In this document: in pieces, positions 42,690 through 53,534 of the stretch | How the letters are laid out: each line of letters begins with the position of its first letter | Position numbering within the stretch: position 1 is the first letter of the stretch | Source: Histomonas meleagridis | Taxonomy: Eukaryota; Parabasalia; Tritrichomonadida; Dientamoebidae | DNA: 64,000 bases | Reading direction: 5' to 3' | NCBI GenBank assembly: GCA_020186115.1 | Contig: WSYJ01000125.1 | Location: 434,001 to 498,000, forward strand | The notes under the pieces: generated by a model | The model's input: only the letters and a program-made list of their open reading frames with translations | Databases searched by the model: none | Told to the model about the DNA's origin: nothing | Program-made: the position numbers and the translations under genes

Positions 42690-43200
42690 ATTTAATTTTT
42701 AAGTCTCGATTTATAAACATTACCTGTTATAAATACTGGAGAACCAATTTCAAAATCATTTAATGTTGATGTAGCGTCTATAGGTGAATTATGAGTTATT
42801 GTTATATTAATCAGATTAAGGTCACCTGACCTCCACTGCTTGATATTATTGCTACTTTATACTGACCTTGTGTATGATGCCAAAATCATAATTTATTTTG
42901 ATAAAAAGCTATTCTCCAAGTATACGTTCCAGGCGCTTCTGTTTATTGGTCGTGGTATACGAAATCTACAAACCGACCTGTTTTTAATACTGCATTTTGA
43001 TATGGAACGATAAATTAGGTTAATGCGTGTGACTACTCGATGAAAACGTCGACGGCTTATCAGTAATATTATTATAACTATGTGAATGACCATTTAGTGA
43101 AAAAGTATTAACATTAATATAATTGATAGAATTACAATATATGTTATTATCATTTCCATCGTAATTAATAACATCATCATTATTATCAAGTTAACCGAAA
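42690..43200 (-). pseudogene. Tail-fibre-like relic (H-x-H repeat motif)
   Basis: Minus strand, several stops and shifts. Near 43110-43020 it reads LNGHSHSYNNITDKPSTF then SSSSHTH, the 'GHxHxYxDIxxKPxxFxPxxHxH' motif typical of phage tail-fibre/collar-like proteins that also occurs in trichomonad Maverick-type elements. Downstream pieces are GRFVDFVYHD, APGTYTWRIAFYQNK, and DFEIGSPVFITGNVYKS. It is decayed. Confidence 0.5.
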
Positions 43201-43230
43201 TACATAACATTGCCAGTAAATCTCCTTTCC

Positions 43231-44195
43231 TCATAACAAAGTAGCTAACCAGATAAACAGAATAGCCAAAAAGTTACGTTTGCAAAAGTAAATATCCAAA
43301 AAAATGACGCGTGCATAACAAAGTCGCTTGCAAAAAAATAAATATTCAATGTTTGTGAATAAATATTAATGTATTTTTATTTAATCTCAAATTTTTATGT
43401 CACAAATGAATTCGTCTGCACAATCAACTTTAACAGATGATAAATACTGATGGGAGATAAATTTTATAAATGAAAAATTGAATAAACAAACGCTAAGGTG
43501 AAAAATTCTTTTTGAAGTTTTATCATCATTTTTCCTTATTTTTATTACTGAATGTCAAATTACTCTCAAAATATTCAATCGAATATACATGTATAATGAA
43601 AAAATTTCTCTGCATATAAAATCAAAATCAGAATACTTCACACCCTTAAATAATACTTTGTATGCAACTGTGTAATATGTTATGATATATCATTTGATTT
43701 ACAACAGAGTTGCAATGAATTTTTGAGTGGTTAAAAAAGTGACGTAAAATTTTTAAACCATTCAAATCCCGTCACAACGTGATTCTGGTTATACAGTATG
43801 TAATAAAGCATAAAGAAGTGGAAATATTTCATTTGATAACTGCTTCACGAGACTTAATCTGAACTGAGTCCTATTCCTACGAACTTTTAGACAAAAGAGT
43901 AAAAAACAATTTATTTATTCATCAAAATGTACCTGTCCTTATTTTGTGTTGTAAACTTTTCAAATTTGGATATTTAGTTTTGCTAGCGGTATACCCTGTT
44001 TTTCTGCCTGTTTGTAAACCTTTCAATTTTGGGTATTTACTTTTGTCTTAGGTATATTTTGTTTTGCACGCGTCACTTTTTCGATACTTCGTTTTGAGAT
44101 CAATAAATTTATATTTGCATTAGAGGTATTTGTTTTTGCAGACGGTTTGTAAACTTCTCAATTTCGGATATTTCGTTTTGCTGACCTTATAAAAG
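43231..44195. repeat. Inverted and direct repeat block, possible element terminus
   Basis: Around 43,290-43,315 the sequence ATCCAAAAAAATGACGCGTGCATAAC is mirrored in inverted orientation by GTTTTGCACGCGTCACTTTTTCGAT at 44,060-44,085 (shown in part: TGACGCGTGCA / TGCACGCGTCA). On the right side GTTTGTAAACTTTTCAATTT then GGATATTT and (A/C)(G/C)TTTTG recurs directly about 43949, 44010 and 44147. Repeats of this kind occur in terminal inverted repeats of large DNA transposons; no second terminus was located in the window. Confidence 0.45.
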
Positions 44196-44258
44196 CAATT
44201 GCAACGAGCTGTAATTCTCTATTAAATATAGCTTTTTAACGGATTATCTTATAATGAT

Positions 44259-44320
44259 AACATCAAGGGGCCCTGAGGCGAAACCGTAAGGGGGCCTGTA
44301 GATGTTCTGTGTGTGTGTGT
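44259..44320. other. GC-rich hairpin followed by (GT)n
   Basis: AACATC at 44259-44264 pairs with GATGTT at 44301-44306, enclosing GGGGCCC and GGGGGCC blocks that can also pair. It is a conspicuous ~45-base GC-rich island in AT-rich DNA. A short GT run follows. Nature unknown. Confidence 0.4.
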
Positions 44321-44342
44321 ACAGCAGATTCCTCTTGTACTA

Positions 44343-44875
44343 TCATCTCTCAATGATATAACCAATTCGACTTGTTGTTGATATGTATTTTTTTTTTTTT
44401 TTGTCAGAAATTTCTTCTTCATGTTGTATTAAAATCTCTCTTTTTTCATCAGGTAACGGTTGTAATGTTCCCTCAACAAAACTCTCCAAAGGGGCTTCAA
44501 AACGTAAATATGTATTTCGCGAATTTTTGACTGATATCTTCTCATCCACTTCTTCATTATCAGAAGATGAACTTTCTACAAGAATTTCGTCGAAATTGGT
44601 GCAATTACTATAGGGTATTAGCAATGGCCGATTTTCCTGAGCATTTAATTGCTCATATTTACTAAGCATCTCTCTTAATCTTTCCACAAAGTGATCTCCG
44701 TCTTCTATATCATCACAAGGAACCGTGGATTTTACTTCGTTGTGGTCTGATAGAATTCTTCTTCCCATGCATGATCGATCAAGTTATTTATTGACTTTTT
44801 AATCAATTCAATCTCTACTGGGATACTCGAGGATGCTTTTCTTGGTCTACCTCTTCCTCTCTTTAAACCATTCAT
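44343..44875 (-). pseudogene. AT-hook-containing reading frame, frameshifted
   Basis: ATG at 44875-44873 starts MNGLKRGRGRPRKASS, a clear AT-hook (GRGRPRK), then a helical stretch ending in TAA at 44732; an overlapping second frame (44768-44343) continues with DDIEDGDHFVERLREMLSK and ends TTSRIGYIIER. One base shift near 44735 would join them into ~175 residues. It sits beside the repeat block, so it may be a mobile-element gene. Function not recognised. Confidence 0.4.
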
Positions 44876-45371
44876 AGTTTAGTCTTCTAATATTGAAATA
44901 GTAAACGGAAAACAATCAATAAACGTTCAATCTGAGTGCACATTATAGATCACTTCACATTATCATTAAATCTCTTTATATATATTAGCTAGCTTAAATT
45001 AAAAATATGAAATAAAAGTAACTATAATTTTAAGAGATAAGAAATATAACTATAAGTATAAAATTTAAAAAAATGAAAATAAAATTTTTAATGCTTAATA
45101 ATTTTATCAAAATTAGGAATTAAATGAAATTAACAGCTGTATGCATACTTATGCATTCTCTTACATAACTTAATACTGTTTAATAAATAAAAATTATAAA
45201 ATTTTAACTTATATTTTTATCATATTCATAGTTTACATCAAACTGAATATTCAGCGCTGAATATGTCATTTTTAACTTATATCATTTGGGGAGGGCAAAA
45301 ATGGTAATAAAAACATTGATTGGTGTAAACATGGTATTTTTTCTAAAAATAATAATTAATTTTGGTTTTTA
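44876..45371. other. AT-rich region between mobile relics and the ankyrin gene
   Basis: About 500 bp with no recognisable coding relic, RNA gene or repeat. Confidence 0.5.
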
Positions 45372-47232
45372 TTAATTCTTGATATTAATTCCTTTTTGAA
45401 GTAGTAAATTAATGATTTCATCATTTTCCACACCTTCTGGTATAAATTTATTTATTTCTTCAAGGGTCACTTTAATATTTTCTTGTTCAAGAAGTAATTT
45501 AACTATTTCTATATTCTCATTGGCTATTGCAAATATAAGCGCTGATCTATCAATATCATCTACTGCATTAATATTAATATTTTCTTGTTCAAGAAGTAAT
45601 TTAACTATTTCAGTATAACCTTTTTCACATGCAATTATAAGTGGTGTCCTATTAAAAAAATCTTTATCATTAATATTAATATCTTCTTGTTCAAGAAATA
45701 ATTTTACCATTTTAATATTACCATTTTTAGATGCGTAAATAAGTGGCGTTTCACATAATTCAAACATTTCTTGATCATGATCATTGATATTAAATTTAAT
45801 TAAATTATTTTTTCTTATTTGAAGAATTAATTGAACAATTTTAATATAATCATTTTTAGCAGCATATAAAAGTATATTTTTAATTAATTAAATCAAGTTT
45901 AATATTTTCTTGTTCAAGAAGTAATTTAACTATTTCAAAATAATTATTATATAATGCAATTTCAAGTGCTGATCTATCAATATCATCTACTGCATTAATA
46001 TTAATATTTTCTTGTTCAAGAAGTAATTTAACTATTTCAGTATAACCTTTTTCACATGCAATTATAAGTGGTGTTTTATTTGTTTTATTTTTAATATTAA
46101 TATTAAATCCTTTTTGTAAAATTAATAATTTAATAAGTTCAATGTTTCTTGATTTTATTGAAAAAATAAAATCAATCGGTTGAAACTCATACTTATTCAT
46201 AATATCATCTAAAATGAATAAATTACCATTTTTTAAAACTTCTTTAATAATATATTTTTTTGTATTTAAATATAATAAAATTTCATAATTATGATATTTA
46301 ATACAAAAATTTGTAAGTTTATTTATTTCATAATTTTTTTTAAATTGTTCATAAATATATTTAAAAATATCATTTTGATGATATTTAATTGCTATTTTAC
46401 ATTCGTTTTTAAAAGATAAATGATTTTGTTCACATAAATGAATAATTTCTTTGTTTCCACCTACAACTGAATATTTACTTGTTTTTTCTACATTTGCTCC
46501 ATTAATAAGTAAATATTTAAAACATTTTATTGATCCAAAAAATGCTGCATAATCAATTAATGTAACTTTTTCCTGATTAATAAATGAATATCTTTCATAA
46601 AGTGATGGTTCAATTGTTTGATTAAAATCAAAATTTATTTGTGATGATATTTCTTGAAGTTTTTCGATTTCATCATTTCGAATTATTTTCGCAATTTCAT
46701 TCGGATTAACCCCATCTTCAATTAATTTTTTATGAAATTCCCAATCATTATTTGAAAGTTCTTTATAATTTTCTATGATTTCATACCTAAAATTAGAATT
46801 TTCTAATAATTTATTTATTTTATGGTTAGACATGTGATGTAAAAAGTATAATGAATTAGTGGATATTAATATTTTTTTTGAAATAAGATTTTTTTGAAAC
46901 ATTTTTTCAAGAATATAAATCGATTCTTGTGTAAATTTAGACATTAAAATTTTAATAAATGAATCAAAAATATTATTTTTTAATTGATCATCTAAATCAT
47001 TTATAAAATTAAGATATATATTAATATCTCTTTTTTGTGTTATAAATGCTAAGTAAATCATTTGTGATATAAATATATTGAATGAAATAGGATAATTTGA
47101 TATTAATAATGAATTTAAATTTTTAAATTTTTCAATTGAATCTATAATATTATGTTGATTTAAATTAAAAATGATTTTTTCTAATGAATTCAATAAAGTA
47201 ATTCCTTTACCTTCGTCTACTTTGGACATCAT
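45372..47232 (-). CDS. DUF3447-ankyrin protein with uninterrupted ankyrin units (one frameshift)
   Basis: ATG at 47232-47230. The DUF3447 region contains NDWEFHKKLIEDGVNPNEIA, LIDYAAFFGSIKCFKYLL and EIIHLCEQNH. Ankyrin units follow without spacers, with a 34-residue period: NIKNKTNKTPLIIACEKGYTE, NAVDDIDRSAL and so on, so three residues lie between the Asp position and the residue before Thr-Pro/Ala-Leu. A one-base frame change occurs near the T5 run at 45877-45881; the new frame resumes at once with ankyrin sequence (ILLYAAKNDYIKIVQLIL), so a single indel separates the two parts. Several units are almost identical at DNA level, showing recent duplication. It is the natural control for the interrupted genes at 18, 56 and 61 kb. 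Confidence 0.75.
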
Positions 47233-47690
47233 AATCAAAATTAATTTCTACATCAAAAATCACATCAAAAAAAAATTGAAATAAAATAAAAATTTTGGCT
47301 AATCGTTTTCGCCATGATCGGCACATTCAAAAAGTGAAAATTGAGATAAAAAATTTTTTGCTGAAAAAGTTATATTTTAAAGGTTATAAAAAAAGTTTTT
47401 AATTTCGATGGGAAGTAAGAGAAAGTAAAGTTGAATCTATTATTAATGAATGCAAAAAAATTAAATAATTGGCTCATTCAATAATAATTAATAATTCATT
47501 AAGTGGAATGTGTGGATGGGTTGTTCCAAATAAAAAAAAAATGCACTTTCGATACTTTTCTTTTGTTGTTCTTTTTATTTCAATTTTCTCTTCTTAATAT
47601 GTTCTGCTATTTCATTCACTCCGTCTGATTTATCACTTTCGTCGTTATCATTTTTCATTTTTTGATTTTTCTTCGCACTTCTTTCAATAC
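47233..47690. other. Intergenic region, 460 bp
   Basis: AT-rich, no gene recognised; low-complexity A-runs near 47270 and 47530. Confidence 0.45.
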
Positions 47691-48550
47691 AAGTCAACCT
47701 CTTTTATCGAATTTGTGTCCTTCGTCCTCTAAATTCTGTGATTTTTTCATTATTCGTTGTACTGTTTCACATGGATCATTTAAATCATGTATATTTTCAT
47801 CATATCTACTATTTAATCCGATTTCATTGAAACTTTGCGTTTTATCTGTTTTATTGTTTAGACGTCTTAAATTCCTATTAACTTCTTTACGTGCATTACA
47901 TAAAAGTTTATCTTCGTTTGGTGGAAAGCATTCAGTAATCTTTGTTATGCCAAACATTAATATACATTTTTCTATTAATTTATGTCATTTGCTTTTAATT
48001 TCCCAATTTGTCTTTTTATTAGAGTTAATTCCAAGTATTATAATATTACCAAGTTGTGAAGATTCAACAAATTTTGGTAATCGAGAAATCAATTTTGAAA
48101 ATTGTAATGCACTACGAAATACTTATGATGTCGGATTAGAATCAGTAGCCTTGAAACATATCAAACAAAATTTTTTGAGGTCTTTAAGGTTAATATTTTC
48201 TGGAAATTTGTTAATTTAAACATTCAATAACATCAATTGTATTACTTAAAAAATTACTTGAATTTGATGCTGTACAAACTGATGTAATAACAATGGTGTT
48301 AATGATTGTCCGCGTTTTATGAAATCACTTGCAATAGTATTAATAAATTCATTAGCTGCTTCAAGTATTTTTAATCTATGCTCTTTGAATGCTCCAACAA
48401 TTTCTGGTAAAAAACCATTAACATTTCACCATAATTTTATGTATTTGGTATTTGTAATAATGTTAACATTAATAATAATTGATAACCTAGTGTTTTCGAT
48501 GATTTAACTTTTGTTGTAGTGTTTAACGCGTTAAGTAAATCAGATGTAAC
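47691..48550 (-). pseudogene. Decayed gene on the minus strand, unidentified
   Basis: The longest open piece is 47957-47694 (FGITKITECFPPNEDKLLC, RNLRRLNNKTDK). Upstream fragments in compatible frames include KFCLICFKATDSN, FRSALQFSKLISRLPKF and LGNIIILGINSNKKTNW, broken by stops; further upstream PEIVGAFKEHRLKILEAANE and NALNTTTKVKSSKTLGYQLL appear in two frames. It is clearly former coding sequence of at least 250 codons, but I cannot name it. Confidence 0.45.
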
Positions 48551-48661
48551 TGAAGGATTTGGAAACTTCTGGAAACGTTTGATAAGTACTTATCAATGCA
48601 AAAGGGCGCCAAATTAACTTTTTGTGAGAAAAATTTGTTTTTGGTGGGGTTTGAAATAAAA

Positions 48662-48690
48662 AACGGTTTCCTCCTGGCCAGGGGTACCCC
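48662..48690 (+). promoter_or_regulatory. AACGGTTTC motif and nested palindromes
   Basis: AACGGTTTC (48662-48670) resembles the ribosomal-type element. It is followed by two overlapping perfect 10-base palindromes, CCTGGCCAGG (48673-48682) and GGGGTACCCC (48681-48690), 35 bases before the ATG at 48725. Confidence 0.35.
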
Positions 48691-48724
48691 CTATTTCTTA
48701 AGCTTGAGCAGGATTACTCCATAT

Positions 48725-51074
48725 ATGAGCCCTCAATCCTTCTATAGTTTAAATAAATTGGTCAATAACCTTCATAATGAATGTGAAAAATCAACACCAA
48801 ACTATCAAGAATGTCTTCGTTTAATGAAAAATTTTGGAAGTATTCTTAATGCAATTGAAGATATCAATGAATTACAATATCAGCAACTTTGGTCGATTGC
48901 GAGATCAATCCTTACACGTAGGAAAGAAGTTCCACTTATTTTACGAATTATTACTATTCATGTTTATACGACATTAACTATAAAATTATATTCTAATCAT
49001 CACAATACAGCGGGGGCAATCTCTTATACATTAATTATTAATGAATTTAAGGATGAAGTATCTTCAGATTCACCTTCAATTTCATTTTTAATTTCAATTT
49101 TTGATGCAATCTACGCATGTTCTAAAGCAGGATGTTGTAACGACAAAGAAACAATTATTGGGCTTCTATCATTACAAGAAATATTTAGTTCATTAACAGA
49201 ATGTTCCAAGCAATCAATTGCTTTTAGCACTTGATATTGATTTAGGACCATTTGTAAAACTATATAAATATGGACAATATTCCGTAAAGATGAATAATCT
49301 TCTTCAATCACTTGGCTGTTCGAAAAACATAGTCGATACACAGTATATTTTTCCAATACCACCACGTAAAATAAGTTCATTAGAAAAACGTATTGCACTA
49401 CAAAACGTTCTTAAAGGAATAGAATCATATCAACTCGCTCAACTTATAATTAAAGGATTTCAAAAATTTGAAATTATTAAAAATTACAAACCACCACAAA
49501 CCACAACGGCACTTATTCAACAATTAATTGAAGAAAAACCAATAGAAGATATTAAATCATCAGAATCAGGTATTTTTATTATTGAACAAGCATTAACAAA
49601 TCTTCAAAATAATTCACAATATATACCAATAACAATGCAATCACAATTTATATCAATATTAATTACTACTATTGATTTTAATGAACCTAATTTTGAAGAA
49701 TGTAAAGGTCCAATAACAACATATATTATCAATAATGTTATTTCATCATTAAAATATGTTGATACATTTTTAACATCATGGACGAATTATGAGTTTATAC
49801 ATAACTCAGAAACGCGTTATAATACACTTGTTAATATAATACTTAAAAAGATAAGTAATAATTTAAATAATGAAGGATTAATTACAAATTATATATTAAA
49901 TTTACCTAAACTTCCAGAAGAAATATTTCAAAATCTTCAAACAAAAGAATTTCAACAAATTAATCAAATATTATTAACAATAAATGAATATATAAAAGAT
50001 TCAATAAATTTACAAAAGAAATTTTTAAAATGTTTATTTCAATTAACAATTCAAGAAGATGAAATAATATCAAATTCATCATTAAATATTATCCAAAATT
50101 ATTATCAAAAGAAAGAATTTATAATGAAAATTAATAAGAAGGCAATAAAATATTTAAATTATTCTATAGAAATCAAAGATAATATACAATTATCAAATAT
50201 TTATATGGAATTATTTTTTATGGTGCTTGAATATAATTATGAAATTTTTAGGGAATTAATTGATATATATAATAAAATTACGAATAAATTAATCAAAAAT
50301 TTAATTTGTAAAAAACTTAAAAACAAAATACCAAAAATGCATTTATTTGATAATGACTTTATTAAAGAAATTATTAAATATTCACGACAAAATAATTATA
50401 AAATGGATTTAATTCATATTTATCTTGATTATGTTTCAAAACAATTGATATATATATCGAAAGATTTATTTAATATCCTTAAAAAAGAACTTATTAAATA
50501 TAATGATCCAAGATTTCTAATACCAATAATTCCTACATTATTAAAGAATACGCCAAATGATTTTGAACAATATTTACATTATATGTTAAATTTATCGATC
50601 GTTGGATTAAGGCGTGCATTATCTTCATTAATTTATAATGATTATGGTATAACATTTATAATTTTATTAAATAATATAACAAAAACATCAAATTTATATA
50701 ATAAAGCAATTGAAGCATTAAAAATTAGTTTTGAAACTAATGGTTTATTAACTTATGAAAAATGTACAATAGCTATAAATTATATTATACAAAACCACAA
50801 GTCTTTGGATTTATTAATGAATACTTTATATGAAATAATTTGTAAATTTACGAATGAAAAATGTTTTAAATATCTTTTTAGACATATATTACCAATAGTT
50901 AATCATTTTGATATATTTAATGACAAAAATAATTGGAATATATTAAAGAAAATGATTTATATTGCAAAACCAATATCATTTCAATTTGTAAAAACTTTAA
51001 GTTATGATAAAATTAATGATTTGATCAAAGAATATCCAGAAATAAGTAATATTTTAAAAAATATCAATAAATGA
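48725..51074 (+). CDS. Symplekin/Pta1-like scaffold protein, one frameshift
   Basis: Start ATG at 48725 (MSPQSFYSLNKLV) is chosen because the sequence before it, although open back to 48596, is GC-rich promoter-like DNA. The first frame ends at 49234; the second continues from about 49218 to 51074. A single base shift near TTGCTTTTAGC (49218-49228) joins them to ~780 residues. It is helical throughout. The C-terminal region (DPRFLIPIIPTLLKN, then LNLSIVGLRRALSSLIY) resembles the symplekin C-terminal domain; N-terminal helices fit its HEAT domain. Symplekin is the scaffold of the nuclear pre-mRNA 3' cleavage and polyadenylation complex. Identification is tentative. Confidence 0.5.
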
Positions 51075-51988
51075 AAAGAATAATTATTTCATCATCAAAT
51101 ATTTTAATATTTCTTAATATTTATAACTATAGCTTTCTTTAATACTGATGAAAAATGCATTTTTCGATGTATTTTTGCAGAACGTACAACGAGATTATAA
51201 ATCACATGGAATTCTACTGTCACTTTTTCAAAACCGAAAAATCCACATAAAAAGTGATATCACAAATAGAAATGTTATTTTTTAAAAATTAACTACACTT
51301 TGTGAGAAATTAAATGCATTTAATAAATTTCTAATATCTTGACTATTCTTCAGAAATTTAATATCTTGATTATTCTGATTTTAAAATGTGCTGGGAAAAA
51401 AATTGTGTTTTATAAGAATTGAATGAGTTTCAGAGGTTGTGGTTCGTATTTATTTGATTATATTAAAATTAATAAAAAATCGTAAGCGAATTTTGCAAAA
51501 AAATGATTTTATTTTAGTATTGTAAAGTATTCAAATGAACGATTTTTACGCTCGTTTTTGATCGTGATTTTCACTTTTTGTATGATCTCCATTTTTTTCT
51601 ATACTTTTTGAGTTTTTTGACATTCTATCGTGCATAAACACACAGATCTTGATCGTTTGACGTGATTGTCACCCCCTCCCATCTGGTTGAACTTTTAACT
51701 TTTAGTTAGGGGCTTTTATCATAGCCAATATCACTGTGTAATTTTGGGATTTAGTAAAAACTACCATTGGGGAATATATACCTATTTATTTTTATATTTA
51801 TACTTTCTGCGCAGGAACTTGCAAATCAGACGATTAGCCACACCTTAGTATGGAATTTACACCACAATAGAATGGATATATTTTGAGTTTGAAGTAATGT
51901 TAATGTTATCTCAAAAATCTTTTGCTCCTTTCCATAGACACATGTTAACATTTCGAAAAATTTACGTTTTGATTCTATAACAATTTCA
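51075..51988. other. Intergenic region, 914 bp
   Basis: No intact frame. CACTTTTT and AAAAAGTG words recur (51219-51261, 51570-51606). A stretch ATAAACACACAG near 51640 resembles the 3' end of trichomonad introns, but no coding context flanks it. Confidence 0.45.
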
Positions 51989-52349
51989 TTAATTTCTTAT
52001 TTTAGTTAAGTTAATTACCTTCTTGACCGAATTTCTTTTTGTCCATTTCTCATATTGAATGAGGTCTTGTTTAGAAACTGATGGGCGCACTTTTTGGATA
52101 CTCTGGCGGAAGTCATCTATTGTTAGCGAAGGAGGCTTAAGCATCGCCAATTGCGCTGGCGACATTTCGAGGACTGTCATGTGCATTGAGCCTGGTGTGC
52201 CCGGGTTACATGGATATAATTGCCCTTGGTACTCAACGAAGTTTTCTGCTTGTTGGATACGGTTCACTGGTGCCATAGCTGCATCGCGTGCCAAAATGTT
52301 CATATCTGCACCTGAATATCCGTCTGTCAAACGCGTGGAAATTTCTTAA
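51989..52349 (-). pseudogene. VPS4 C-terminal fragment
   Basis: Minus strand, open from codon GAA at about 52349 (directly preceded by TAA) to 51989. It begins inside the AAA small domain (ISTRLTDGYSGADMNILARDAA) and continues to the VPS4 C-terminal helix region (LTIDDFRQSIQKVRPSVS, KWTKRNS). VPS4 is the ESCRT-III-disassembling ATPase. The whole AAA large domain and MIT domain are missing and the sequence upstream is unrelated (transglutaminase relic on the other strand), so this is a truncated copy with no clear start. The last ~10 residues are AT-rich and unlike VPS4. Confidence 0.8.
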
Positions 52350-52589
52350 TTATATATAATTTATCTAACTTCCATATATAACTTTTGAAATAAACAATTA
52401 TTTCATACCAAAATTATTTGGTGTTGATGAATCTACCATGATTAAATTCGAACAAGGCGCATGACATTTGCAAATACTTTTTTAAGTGAAGTTCATGATA
52501 TTTATTAATTTTTTTTTAATAGGTTAATGACATTGATGAAGAATAGAAGAGAACCATATATCGCATATACATATAACATTAATATCAAA

Positions 52590-53473
52590 TTTTTCGGTGA
52601 ACGAAATTCAACATTTTCTCTCTCGATGTTCGGAAAGCAGTCGATGAAATGTTTGCAACTGGTAATTTCTCAGGATATGGCGCTGATAATGATCTTCGCA
52701 CAGATTACTAAAAATTAGTTGCTATTTGGATATGGATTAGTGACAACATCGAATATGGTGGTGTAGGCCAGAACGGAAATTCAGCATACGATGCAATTGT
52801 TGACCATAAAGTCGTTTGCCAAGGTTATTCAGCTATATCATCTCTCTTCTTTAATCGTGCAGGTATTGAAGGGATTGCTGTTATTGGAATTACAAAAGGT
52901 AGTCATGCATGGAATTGGGTTCATCTTGGCGAAGATTGGTATGCATATGATAGCACAGATTCTCGAGAAGGATTATTCTTAAAGGCACTTGATGGTTCAT
53001 ATCATAGGAAATATTATACTTATGTTAATGGTGAATTGGAATATGGTTTCCCGATTACTGATGTTGACTATCAATATAAAGCATATCCATGGCAAGACCC
53101 TAAAGATAAGCCACTATTCTATCAAAAAGAAGCAACAGACTCTGGTTTAATTGGGTCAAATCTTAGGTGGACATTAAAGAAAGGGCTTCTTACGATTAAA
53201 GGAAATGGACCAATGCGCGATTTTGAAAACGAAACACTTGTTCCATGGAAGAATTTCTTTAATGATATTACAGATCTTAAGATTGAAGAATGTGTTACGA
53301 CTATTGGTGATTATGCATTTTATTATGTAAAGACTCTTAAGTACGAAAATTGCCAAGATAAATTGGGATCAATTAAATCAATTGGAAAGAATACATTTTC
53401 TGATATAGATAAATTTGTTGAAGATCTTAAAGATAAAGCAAAAAGCAAATGTTATCACATTTTCATTAAATAA
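52590..53473 (+). pseudogene. Transglutaminase-like/BspA-like surface protein fragment
   Basis: A frame open from ~52615 (FSLDVRKAVDEMFATG) to the stop at 53473, broken only by TAA at 52709-52711 and lacking a proper 5' end. The core has the transglutaminase-like triad layout: Cys in KVVCQGYSAISSL, His in KGSHAWNWVHLG, Asp in WYAYDSTDS. The C-terminal part (LTIKGNGPMRDFEN, then CVTTIGDYAFYYVK) is a BspA-type leucine-rich repeat. Such proteins are bacterial-like surface/secreted families in trichomonads, probably from ancient lateral transfer. The upstream region 52520-52600 contains stops in this frame. Confidence 0.7.
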
Positions 53474-53534
53474 GTGTTTATTCAAACAAAACAAATGATG
53501 AATTCTCAAATGGCATTTCCAATAAATTAGATGA

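Noticed and set aside
45400..46080. CRISPR-like regular repeats
   Set aside because: Evenly spaced near-identical words such as TTCTTGTTCAAGAAGTAATT come from ankyrin codons with a ~102-base period inside a reading frame.
47662..48219. Long plus-strand frame overlapping the decayed minus-strand gene
   Set aside because: No family signal; the minus strand shows more protein-like composition in pieces. Treated as a shadow.
51579..51650. Candidate classical trichomonad intron (GTATGA ... ATAAACACACAG)
   Set aside because: The 3' word is close to the known consensus, but there is no open frame on either side in any phase.
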